A stretch of DNA of 64,000 nucleotides from Arthrobacter sp. cf158 (lineage in GTDB: Bacteria; Actinomycetota; Actinomycetes; Actinomycetales; Micrococcaceae), in contig NZ_FNNR01000001.1 of assembly GCF_900106835.1 (NCBI RefSeq), positions 223,182 to 287,181 of the forward strand, in the 5' to 3' direction. Position 1 is the first letter of the stretch. Every line of letters begins with the position of its first letter. The notes beneath the pieces are model-generated. The model was not told the DNA's origin. It searched no databases and was given only the letters and a program-made list of their open reading frames with translations. Shown one piece after another: positions 16,003-22,984 of the stretch. Both the position numbers and the translations under genes were made by a program.

Positions 16003-16506
16003 TTAGGAGGGTTCGCCGTCGTCGTTTGTCAGCAAGAACTTGCGCAAGAGGTTGGCGAGCTGTGTGCTCTCGGTCTTGGACAGTCCGTCGAGCATCCGTT
16101 GCTGATTTTCCACGTGATGCACCACCATATCGTCCACCAAGGTACGACCCTCGGGGGTGAGGCTGATCAGCAGTTGCCGGCGGTTTTCGGGGTTGGTCTC
16201 CCTGTGAACGAGCCCGCGGGTGACGAGCCTGTCCACGCGGTTGGTCATGGCCGCGGAACCGATCATGGTGAGGCTGGCCAACCGCCCGGGTGTGAGCGGA
16301 GCTTCGGCGGCCGATCTGCGGAGCGTTGCCAGGACATCGAACTCCCAAGGTTCCAACCCGAACCGGTTCATGAACTTCTGCACGTCCAGTGAGGCCAGAC
16401 GGCTGGCCCTGTTCAGCCTGCCCAGAACGCCCATGGAGCTGACGTCCACATCGGGCCGCTCCTTGTTCCACTGTTCAAGAATCAGGTCTACTACGTCGCG
16501 GTCCAT
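16003..16506 (-). CDS. MarR-family transcriptional regulator
   Basis: 167-residue winged-helix regulator. The DNA-binding region is clear (LTPGRLASLTMIGSAAMTNRVDRLVTRGLVHRE, residues about 75-108), flanked by dimerisation helices. GGAGGG lies 4 bases before ATG 16506. It is divergent from an EamA transporter; a dyad TTCGA-2-TCGAA sits in the 87-bp gap between them. A usual arrangement is repression of both genes with relief by a small ligand. Its last 60 bp are copied at 14365-14424. Confidence 0.85.
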   Translation of the reverse strand: MDRDVVDLILEQWNKERPDVDVSSMGVLGRLNRASRLASLDVQKFMNRFGLEPWEFDVLATLRRSAAEAPLTPGRLASLTMIGSAAMTNRVDRLVTRGLVHRETNPENRRQLLISLTPEGRTLVDDMVVHHVENQQRMLDGLSKTESTQLANLLRKFLLTNDDGEPS

Positions 16507-16564
16507 TGCCCTCCCATGCTTGACCTCAAACAATACAGCACCTACATTGTCTTACATCAAATAG

Positions 16565-16576
16565 TTCGACATCGAA
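16565..16576. promoter_or_regulatory. Candidate MarR operator TTCGA-CA-TCGAA
   Basis: Perfect 5-bp inverted repeat with a 2-bp spacer, 18 bp before the start codon of the EamA transporter gene and 59 bp upstream of the marR start, in an AT-rich 87-bp divergent promoter region. The position would let one protein control both genes. Confidence 0.5.
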
Positions 16577-16593
16577 ATAAATGGAAATGAACA

Positions 16594-17517
16594 ATGACTA
16601 AAGCCTCCCCTCGCGACCTCTTCATCACCGCCCTCGCGCCGATGGTGTGGGGCTCCACGTACCTGGTGACTACCGAGTTTCTCCCCGCCGACCGGCCTCT
16701 CCTCGCCGCAACTGTGCGGGCCCTGCCAGCTGGGATCGTGCTGATGCTGGCCACCCGGACGTGGCCGCGGGGGACTTGGTGGTTCAAAGCAGCGGCGCTG
16801 GGCGCGCTCAATATTGGGCTGTTCTTCTTCCTGCTGTTCTTCACCGCGTACCAGCTACCCGGTGGTCTCGCCGCACTGGTGATGTCCGTGCAGCCGCTGT
16901 TCGTACTCTTCCTGGGCGTGCTTCTTCTGGGGGAGAGGATCCGCCTGATGCACGTGGTTGCCTGCGCGGTGGGAGCAGCCGGTGTTGGCTTGCTCGTCCT
17001 GCGGTCCGACGCGACGCTTACTTTTGTGGGTGTGCTGGCCGGGATGGCGGGGGCGCTCAGCATGGCGGCGGGCATCGTCCTCACCAAACGATGGGGAAAG
17101 CCCGACGGCGTGGGGCTGCTTGGGTTTACCGGCCTGCAGTTAGCGATGGGCGGAGTCATGCTCCTGCCGGTCACCTTGATGGTTGAGGGGCTGCCGGGCT
17201 CGGTTTCTGTTCCTAACCTGGCGGGCTTCGCTTACTTGAGCGTGATCGGTGCTTTGGTCGCCTACGCGGTGTGGTTCCGGGGGATCCAGCGCCTGCCGAC
17301 CATGGTGGTGTCGTTCCTGGGATTCCTGAGCCCGCTGGTGGCGACGGTGCTGGGGTTCGTGTTTCTGGGGGAGTCGTTGTCCGGGTGGCAGATTGTGGGG
17401 GCGGTGCTGGTGCTGGGGGCGGTGTTTTTGGTGCAGGGGGGGCGGTTCGCTCCCAGCGCCCAGGGCAGAAGAAGCCATCTCCGGCGGCGGGGAGTCCAGG
17501 AAGCAGCACTTAGGTAG
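16594..17517 (+). CDS. EamA/DMT-family transporter (RhaT/YdcZ-like exporter)
   Basis: 307-residue protein with ten predicted transmembrane helices in two EamA halves (first half about 10-140, second 150-285). Characteristic segments are APMVWGSTYLVTTEFLP at the start and LGEXXX-type ends (LLLGERIRLMHVVACAVGAAGV, VFLGESLSGWQIVGAVLVL). Drug/metabolite transporters usually export amino acids or small metabolites. It is divergent from marR, which probably controls it. The C-terminal 25 residues are basic and cytoplasmic. Confidence 0.86.
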   Translation: MTKASPRDLFITALAPMVWGSTYLVTTEFLPADRPLLAATVRALPAGIVLMLATRTWPRGTWWFKAAALGALNIGLFFFLLFFTAYQLPGGLAALVMSVQPLFVLFLGVLLLGERIRLMHVVACAVGAAGVGLLVLRSDATLTFVGVLAGMAGALSMAAGIVLTKRWGKPDGVGLLGFTGLQLAMGGVMLLPVTLMVEGLPGSVSVPNLAGFAYLSVIGALVAYAVWFRGIQRLPTMVVSFLGFLSPLVATVLGFVFLGESLSGWQIVGAVLVLGAVFLVQGGRFAPSAQGRRSHLRRRGVQEAALR

Positions 17518-17659
17518 GTCATCGCGTGGCTGCCCAGGAGCCCTTGCCACCCTAGAAGCTCGGCATTGTTGTCCGATCCGTAAAGCTTGCTGACCTTGTA
17601 AGCACAGGAACCGGTCCACCCTTCCGTGGGAGATCACTAGCCCGTGCCGCGAGTACTAC

Positions 17660-18913
17660 CTATCTGTGACCTGACACGCCAATGGAGATCTGCTCTTGAT
17701 AAGCGATGTGCTCAAAATTCAGCATGTGGGCCGTGGAGACAGTAAGCTGCCCCACTGGCTCACCCAGGTTCAGCACGGTACCGTCTGGACGAATAGTCAG
17801 GGCATGCCCGTCAAGTAGCTTGTGGCAGTTTGGGCATAGGCACAGGATGTTGTCCAACGTATCGGGCCCATTGTGGGGTATGCCTAGCGGTCGAATGTGT
17901 GCACCCTCCGAATATGGCCCTGCGGAAGTGACAAGCCGGGCGCTGCAAATCTGGCATGTGTGGTCATAAAGCCGCTTGACCGAAGCTGCGACTTCATAGT
18001 TTCTAACGATGCGACTGATTTGTGACGGGCGGCGTAGTGGTGCCAGGTCTTCCCCACGCGTTAGGGCGATGGCAGTCTCGTCCGGAATTAGGCTGTCGCC
18101 TGCAACTGCCCGCAGCTGATAGATCAGTACTTTCCAGCCATCGCGCATGCCCCAGCTCCAACTGGTGACTGTAAACAAACCGAGATAAATGTACTGTTCG
18201 TGTGACCGATCCCCCGTGAGCACCGACTCCTTGACCAGCACCCGCACAGGCCGGCCCAGATTGTGGTTTTCGACTAGGCCGAGATTTCCCTTCTCGAGCT
18301 TTTGGTCAGCTACGTGTCTGCCCGAATTGGCATTGCGTCCCCCGAATCCGGTGTAGGTGATGAGGTCACCTTGGATCTCATCATCGGAGTACCCCGCTGA
18401 TAGACAAATGGACTGTGTTCCGTGTGCCTGACCAGCTATGCCTGCCTGCAGCGTCCTGTGCACGCCGGCGTCGTACGCCTCCCGTCGATTAGCGAAAATG
18501 GTGCCGGGAGGGCATTCCGGGATTTCTCCATATTGGGGTGCCGGTTGGGCATCGCCCCGTATGACAAGGTCGATACCAAAGCGTTTGAGTGTCCGCCGCG
18601 TCTCCTCACCTCCGGAGAAAAGGTGAATCGAAAGAGGACCGCTGGCGGGATGTTGTTTTCCATATGCAACGGCCAAGAGCGGCTTCGAATCCACCAGCGT
18701 GCCATCAACGTCAGCGAAGTACCTATGTGAAGCCTGCTGCTCATATTTTTCAAGGAAAGCACTTCGTCCTAAAGTCTTAAACTCGGCGACGGTCCTCGCG
18801 ATTGCTGATGCATCAGTCAGCTCTGATAATAAGCGCACAGAAGTAGCCCCGGTCCTATCCCTTTTAGGTACGTGGTCTGAGTTCACGTCCCTAGATCGTC
18901 TGAGTCTTGGCAT
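17660..18913 (-). CDS. SRA-HNH modification-dependent endonuclease (ScoMcrA-like type IV restriction)
   Basis: 417 residues, three parts. Residues about 25-118 resemble the N-terminal head domain of ScoMcrA-like enzymes. Residues about 127-270 form an SRA-YDG domain (QYGEIPECPPGTIF, REAYDAGVHR, TYTGFGGRN) that flips out modified cytosines. Residues about 325-380 form an HNH nuclease with two Cys pairs (CQIC, CPNCH) and the GAHIRPLG His motif. Such proteins cut DNA carrying methylated or hydroxymethylated cytosine, restricting phages or foreign methylated DNA. Start ATG 18913 lacks a clear ribosome site; GTG 18886 is possible. It is AT-richer than the core genes and flanked by broken genes. 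Confidence 0.85.
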   Translation of the reverse strand: MPRLRRSRDVNSDHVPKRDRTGATSVRLLSELTDASAIARTVAEFKTLGRSAFLEKYEQQASHRYFADVDGTLVDSKPLLAVAYGKQHPASGPLSIHLFSGGEETRRTLKRFGIDLVIRGDAQPAPQYGEIPECPPGTIFANRREAYDAGVHRTLQAGIAGQAHGTQSICLSAGYSDDEIQGDLITYTGFGGRNANSGRHVADQKLEKGNLGLVENHNLGRPVRVLVKESVLTGDRSHEQYIYLGLFTVTSWSWGMRDGWKVLIYQLRAVAGDSLIPDETAIALTRGEDLAPLRRPSQISRIVRNYEVAASVKRLYDHTCQICSARLVTSAGPYSEGAHIRPLGIPHNGPDTLDNILCLCPNCHKLLDGHALTIRPDGTVLNLGEPVGQLTVSTAHMLNFEHIAYQEQISIGVSGHR

Positions 18914-19077
18914 GGTGCCAACAATCTGTAGTCAAAATATACGAAAATTCGCGTCACGTTCCGCATGTGTCCCCCACCTATAGTGGGGATCTATCTCTCT
19001 GGTCGGCGGAGGAAGGCCAGATTCACCGACAGATGGTTAGGTTCACCCCACGCCCTCACCGACGCTCTCCAAGGCTC

Positions 19078-19374
19078 GACGACGTCCCAGACGACCGGTG
19101 GGCCGAAGAGAAGCCCGCTGACGACTTCGGGTTCGGCGGTTGGCAGGCGCTACTGATTGACGAGATCGTGGGGCAGCAGATCTACGCCGGTATGGAGGGG
19201 TTGGGCGCGCTGCTTCTTGGGCGTCGGACGCACGACATCTTTGCTTCGTATTGGCCGCAGCAGGCTGGCAGAATCGCGCAGTTGTTCAACCGCATTCCCA
19301 ACTATGTGGCTTCGCGTCAGTCGCTGAATCCCGAATGGGCCGGCACCTCTCAGCTCGGACCGGACCTCGCCTGC
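19078..19374 (+). pseudogene. Dihydrofolate-reductase-family fragment (RibD C-terminal fold)
   Basis: One frame carries an unmistakable middle portion of a YyaP/RibD-C-like dihydrofolate reductase family protein: FGFGGWQALLIDEIVG, ALLLGRRTHDIFASYWP, NRIPNYVASR and EWAGTSQLGPDLA. The expected N-terminal sheet with a start codon is missing, and after LGPDLA the frame stops resembling the family. The remnant is broken at both ends, between the SRA-HNH gene and another degraded gene. Confidence 0.7.
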
Positions 19375-19394
19375 CGCCCGAGCGAGCCTGAACA

Positions 19395-19799
19395 AATATT
19401 GGGGCACTCCTGCGGACGTGGACGCAGCCCTTTCAAACGAAGCCCGACGGCGAGCCACCTTGGCAGTAAGCGGGCTGCCGCGTCCTATGCCTTGGAGGCC
19501 TCAACTCTTGGAGGAGCGGCCGCTCTGGAGTGCGGAGACTACTCCGACCGGATTGGCAGGCTGCCGATCGAGGCATATTGGGGCTAACGTCGATATCCCT
19601 TCTCGGGACAGTCCTCCTGTTGATCGCGACAGTTACTCGGATCGCAGGGATCCACTCGTCGCTTTATATGGCCGTTGCGGGCCTGCTTCTGGCCGTGTTT
19701 TCGTGGTCGGCGCAAGTTAGTCCCCCTGCTTGGTGCAGAGCGATGCTCTTACTTGTAGGCGCCGCCGAATCCTGCCTGCGTCGTTGGCGCCTCGGATAG
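19395..19799 (+). pseudogene. Degraded small membrane protein gene
   Basis: A frame around 19395-19500 reads KYWGTPADVDAALSNEARRR, like the start of a small membrane protein. A different frame from about 19530 to 19799 encodes three hydrophobic segments (LTSISLLGTVLLLIATVTRIAG and following). The two would join by a frameshift. The second part could alternatively be an intact 89-residue gene from GTG 19530, but it has no ribosome site. Family not recognised. Confidence 0.35.
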
Positions 19800-19809
19800 A
19801 AGCATGCCG

Positions 19810-20175
19810 TCATGGCGCGGTCTTCGGTTCCTTCGGTGCTTTGGGTGGCCACGTCGCCACGTTCTCTAAGGCCCTGGCCAGCCATTCCGCAGTTTGCTCG
19901 GCGTCGTCCTGCCAGGACTCGGGAAGGCCAACATAACCAGCCATGGGCGTCTCTTCCGGGCCAAAGGGTTGAGTCTGCTGATTGGCCTCCAACTCCTGCC
20001 GGTCAGCTTCGGAGAGCTTGACGCCGATGGTGGGGCCAAACAAGCCTGCGAACATGTTGCCGTTGACGAAAGCGCCGAGGTTGCCGAACATAGGCTTGAT
20101 CTCCACGTCTGGGCTTTCCGGGATGGCCGAGCGGAAGCGGTCCTTGTCCGCCTGTGATGGCCTGGGCATTTGCAT
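19810..20175 (-). CDS. TfoX N-terminal domain protein
   Basis: 121-residue protein of the TfoX/Sxy N-terminal family (PF04993). The core reads VEIKPMFGNLGAFVNGNMFAGLFG. Stand-alone versions in actinobacteria have unknown function; full TfoX regulates competence in proteobacteria. ATG 20175 was preferred over the TTG 27 bases upstream because AAGGA stands at good distance. It is followed on the same strand only by degraded sequence, so it is the last gene of its unit; the monooxygenase starts upstream on the same strand. Confidence 0.75.
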   Translation of the reverse strand: MQMPRPSQADKDRFRSAIPESPDVEIKPMFGNLGAFVNGNMFAGLFGPTIGVKLSEADRQELEANQQTQPFGPEETPMAGYVGLPESWQDDAEQTAEWLARALENVATWPPKAPKEPKTAP

Positions 20176-20220
20176 GGAATCGTCCTTCTGGAAGTGTTTC
20201 AACTGAGCGGTAACAGGTGT

Positions 20221-21465
20221 TCACAGGCCGGATATTCGCTCAGCGATATACTCCGCGTCTAGCCCAACCCCGCCGACTATCGCTGAGTAGTGCCGGGTTA
20301 GCCACGGCAGCCCCACGACGTACAAGCCCGGAATGACAGTGACACCGCGCGTGTGTTTGGGGTAGCCCCACTCATCGACCAGCGGTAGGTCGACGAAACC
20401 GAAGTCGAGCTTGAACCCGGTTGCCCACAAAACGGACGTGATGTTCGCACCGGCGAGGTTTAGCTCAGTTTGTTCTGAGGGGAGCCAGTCATCTGGCGGC
20501 GGGGGAGGCTGCTCCGGTGCGTCAATCTCTGCCGCCGCAATGTACGCATCAATTGCTCTTCCCGACCTTTGCGCGAAGATCGACTCAACTGTCCCAAGAC
20601 GCTCAGGGAGGTCGTCGCTGAAGGTGATGTCGCCGTCGTCGATGGTTTCCAGGTGACCGTGCAGGTGCATGCCACGGCGGCCGAGTTCGCGGAGGTGGAT
20701 GCTGTGGCCGCCGTCGGTACCGGAGAGCAGTGGGTTGGGGGCGAAGCGGAGGGCGGGGGAGGGGAGCGCCTCGGTGGTGAGGGCGTTGACCCCGTAGTCG
20801 GGGCCGTGTTTGCCGGTTTCGAGCATCCAGTAGATGAGGTCTTGGCCGCGGTATCGGCGGGGCGCTTCGGGAACGATGGAGACGGAGAGGTGGACCTCGC
20901 GGCCTGCAGCGTGCAGCTCCTCGGCAATCTGTCCGCCAGATTGGCCGGTGCCGACGATGAGCACTGCCCCCGCCGGGAGCTGCGACGGATTGCGGTAGTC
21001 GTGGGTGTGGAGTTGGGTGACGCCGGCGGGAAGCTTGGCGGCCAACGCGGGGATCTTGGGAACTTGGTAGGCGCCCGTTGCCAGAACAACGTTCCGCGCC
21101 TGCAAGTTTCCCAGTGACGTCTCAAGGTGGAACCCGCCGCCGGGTGCTGCGGATAGCCGGGTCACGTCGACACCCGTGTGTACTTGAGCGGAGATCAGTT
21201 CGGCGTACCGCCTGAACAGGTTCACCACCGCGTCCCGGGAGATGAACGCGTTCCGGTCGTCGCCGTCGTACGGCATCCCAGGGAGGTCCAGCGCAAGGTT
21301 TGGGGTGTTCATGTAGAAGCTGTCCCAGCGGTCCTGGAATGCCCCGCCAAGTGAGTCGCGCCGATCCAGGATCTGATGCTCGACGCCGAGTTGCGTGAGC
21401 CAGTAACTCGTCGTGAGGCCGGCTTGGCCTGCGCCGATGATGACCGTATCCGGGGTCGGTCCCAT
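20221..21465 (-). CDS. Flavin-containing monooxygenase / NAD(P)-binding oxidoreductase
   Basis: 414-residue two-dinucleotide-binding flavoprotein. The FAD motif is at the N-terminus (VIIGAGQAGLTTSYWL). A second Rossmann motif for NADPH lies mid-protein (VLIVGTGQSGGQIAEELHAAG), and ATG-type segments follow (VVLATGAYQVP, VLWATGF). This matches the putative flavoprotein monooxygenase CzcO / FMO-like family; a Baeyer-Villiger or N-oxygenase activity is possible. The tandem prolines near residue 326 are a linker. Start ATG 21465. It follows a 51-residue gene by 54 bp in the same direction. Confidence 0.83.
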   Translation of the reverse strand: MGPTPDTVIIGAGQAGLTTSYWLTQLGVEHQILDRRDSLGGAFQDRWDSFYMNTPNLALDLPGMPYDGDDRNAFISRDAVVNLFRRYAELISAQVHTGVDVTRLSAAPGGGFHLETSLGNLQARNVVLATGAYQVPKIPALAAKLPAGVTQLHTHDYRNPSQLPAGAVLIVGTGQSGGQIAEELHAAGREVHLSVSIVPEAPRRYRGQDLIYWMLETGKHGPDYGVNALTTEALPSPALRFAPNPLLSGTDGGHSIHLRELGRRGMHLHGHLETIDDGDITFSDDLPERLGTVESIFAQRSGRAIDAYIAAAEIDAPEQPPPPPDDWLPSEQTELNLAGANITSVLWATGFKLDFGFVDLPLVDEWGYPKHTRGVTVIPGLYVVGLPWLTRHYSAIVGGVGLDAEYIAERISGL

Positions 21466-21519
21466 GGGGTGGAGTTTACGCCTGGGGACGGTGTTTGGGG
21501 ACGGCCGGATGTGGGTTAA

Positions 21520-21675
21520 CTATTGGCCCTGCGCCTCGAAGAATGCGGCAAGTTCGTCGTCCGTTGGCTCACGGATCTCGACGGGCGTCGTAGCGGGGGT
21601 GGGCGGCAGGAAATCGTTGATGGACGTTTGACCTTCCAGCTGGGGAATTGGTTCAAACGCGGTGTTGTCTGCCAT
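21520..21675 (-). CDS. Small conserved-looking protein, 51 residues
   Basis: Very short gene with a strong ribosome site (GAGGAG) 8 bases before ATG 21675. The product is acidic and proline-rich (FEPIPQLEGQTSINDFLPP, then EIREPTDDELAAFFEAQGQ), without cysteines or hydrophobic segments. Codon use is typical of the genome. It ends 54 bp before the monooxygenase start on the same strand, so the two may be co-transcribed. Family not recognised. Confidence 0.6.
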   Translation of the reverse strand: MADNTAFEPIPQLEGQTSINDFLPPTPATTPVEIREPTDDELAAFFEAQGQ

Positions 21676-21813
21676 CTTGTGCTCCTCGTTCAGATCCGCT
21701 CAGACCACCCTATTGGGCTCCGCCGCACTTGCGCGGATACGCGGCCGCAGGATGCCGCGTGTGTTCAAAGGACGTAGGCTTTCGGGAAATGAATCTGGGG
21801 GGATGATTTGCTT

Positions 21814-22014
21814 ATGTCGACCGCAATCGTGATTCGGGTACTGGACATCACAATGTGGGTGATGATCGTTCTCAGTCTGTTTCTGCTGTTCAGCGGCCTT
21901 CTCAACAACTTCTGGGCAACGGTGTGCCTCATAGGGACTGCCGCTCCATCAATTACCAGTTGGGTGATCAAGGACAGGCTCCAAGGCGCAACCAAAGGTG
22001 ACGATTCGCAGTAA
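21814..22014 (+). CDS. Small two-helix membrane protein, 66 residues
   Basis: Two hydrophobic helices (about residues 7-26 and 31-50) and a short polar tail (KDRLQGATKGDDSQ). A GGGGGGA stretch lies 6 bases before an in-frame TTG (21808) and 12 before ATG 21814, so either may be the start. No family recognised and no clear partner. Confidence 0.5.
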   Translation: MSTAIVIRVLDITMWVMIVLSLFLLFSGLLNNFWATVCLIGTAAPSITSWVIKDRLQGATKGDDSQ

Positions 22015-22344
22015 CGCCGGCGTTGGAGGCGACGGGCTTCCCGTGGTGGTCACCTGGCGGGTTTGCTCGGGATCACTTGGAGAGGGCCAGGATATTCGGT
22101 TCGAACGATGGATGTGGCAGGGCAGCCGCCACCATTTCAGCTTCGCGTTCTGCCCTGCGAGGGCAGCGCAGAAGGCGGCCCAAATGCCTGAGTTTGCCCC
22201 TCCGGAACACATCCGATGGATAAATATTGCCCAGCACTAGCTATCTGCTCAGAACTCTGTAGACTTGACGGTGTTGTTGTGTTTGGCATTTGGTAGTTCA
22301 GGCAGTCCCCACGGTCCCTCTGGATCGTGACCTTCTGAAGTAAC
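22015..22344. other. Intergenic region upstream of the cold-shock gene
   Basis: No gene supported. Short frames on both strands lack ribosome sites and protein character. A TTGACG hexamer at 22265-22270 followed by a weak TTTGGT about 18 bp later is a possible promoter for the cold-shock gene, which would give a leader of about 110 nt. Confidence 0.4.
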
Positions 22345-22410
22345 GGTGGAGAACACCCCACACCGGAGACCCGAAAGTCGGGAGAATCTCCACCTTCAGT
22401 AAGGACTGAA
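22345..22410 (+). promoter_or_regulatory. Structured 5-prime leader of cold-shock gene
   Basis: Three nested or adjacent hairpins precede the gene. GGTGGAGA (22345-22352) pairs with TCTCCACC (22387-22394). Inside it CCCGA pairs with TCGGG (22370-22374 with 22378-22382). Directly after, TTCAGT and ACTGAA (22395-22400, 22405-22410) pair with the ribosome site AAGG as the four-base loop. The start codon is 4 bases further. Long structured leaders control csp mRNA stability and translation in the cold in other bacteria; here the ribosome site exposed in a tetraloop is distinctive. Confidence 0.65.
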
Positions 22411-22413
22411 AAA

Positions 22414-22617
22414 ATGGCTACAGGTACCGTGAAATGGTTCAACTCCGAAAAGGGCTTCGGCTTCATCTCTCCTGAAGATGGCAGCCAGGACGTTTTCGCT
22501 CACTACTCTGCGATCAACTCCTCGGGCTACCGCTCCCTCGAAGAGAACCAGAAGGTTTCCTTCGACGTCGAGCAGGGCCCCAAGGGTCCCCAGGCAGTAA
22601 ACATCCAGGCTATCTAG
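22414..22617 (+). CDS. Cold-shock protein (CspA family)
   Basis: 67-residue single cold-shock domain. It starts [17 protein letters not shown] and carries both RNA-binding motifs, RNP1 (KGFGFI) and RNP2 (VFAHY). It binds single-stranded nucleic acid and acts as an RNA chaperone. The ribosome site AAGG sits in a hairpin loop. A strong terminator follows at 22636-22668, so this is a monocistronic unit. Which paralogue it is cannot be told. Confidence 0.95.
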   Translation: MATGTVKWFNSEKGFGFISPEDGSQDVFAHYSAINSSGYRSLEENQKVSFDVEQGPKGPQAVNIQAI

Positions 22618-22635
22618 TCTTCGGATAACTAAAAA

Positions 22636-22668
22636 GCGGGGCCGGTCATTGACCGGCCCTGCTTTTTT
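22636..22668 (+). terminator. Rho-independent terminator of cold-shock gene
   Basis: A 12-bp stem, GCGGGGCCGGTC (22636-22647) with GACCGGCCCTGC (22651-22662), one G-T pair, loop ATT, followed by six T. It is preceded by five A, so it may also work weakly in reverse. Confidence 0.9.
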
Positions 22669-22839
22669 GTCTGCCGTCTAATAGAAGATATCTACTAGTC
22701 CTAAAAAGTGCTTTAGAACATATATCCACATAGTGAATTACACCGCTGTAATTCACCCCAGCCGTCCGTAGCGTGGAGATCAAGCAATCACCACGGCAAG
22801 GGGTCCTGATGAACAACCCGATCACTCCACCAACGGCAC

Positions 22840-22967
22840 AGCACCTACTGCTCCAGCACCTAGATCACCCCGCCGAGCACCTAGTTTCACCCAAATCAGC
22901 ACCTAAACAGGCCCAAAGTGGCCTGTGCAAGGCTGTTTTGCCACCTAGTCCTGTTTTCTCGATCTAG
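22840..22967 (+). repeat. Phased array of the AGCACCTAG motif (array 2)
   Basis: Copies begin at 22840 (AGCACCTAC), 22855 (AGCACCTAG), 22876 (AGCACCTAG), 22898 (AGCACCTAA) and 22940 (GCCACCTAG). A slot at 22919 is degenerate, and CTAG recurs near 22964. Apart from the first, steps are 21, 22 and 42 bp, two or four helical turns. The array ends 37 bp before the start of the ATPase-LuxR regulator gene and has the same orientation as array 1 relative to its downstream gene. Confidence 0.7.
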
Positions 22968-22984
22968 CCTGCGAGGTGAGCCGC

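Noticed and set aside
16536-16544. Single AGCACCTAC in the marR/EamA promoter as another array
   Set aside because: Only one copy, with no phased neighbours at 21-22 bp; chance match.
21998-22240. 80-codon plus-strand frame upstream of the cold-shock gene
   Set aside because: Overlaps the previous small gene, lacks a ribosome site and does not look like a folded protein.
22840-22967. Phased motif array read as a CRISPR array
   Set aside because: Repeat is only 9 bp, spacers are 12-13 bp, copies are degenerate and no cas genes occur.
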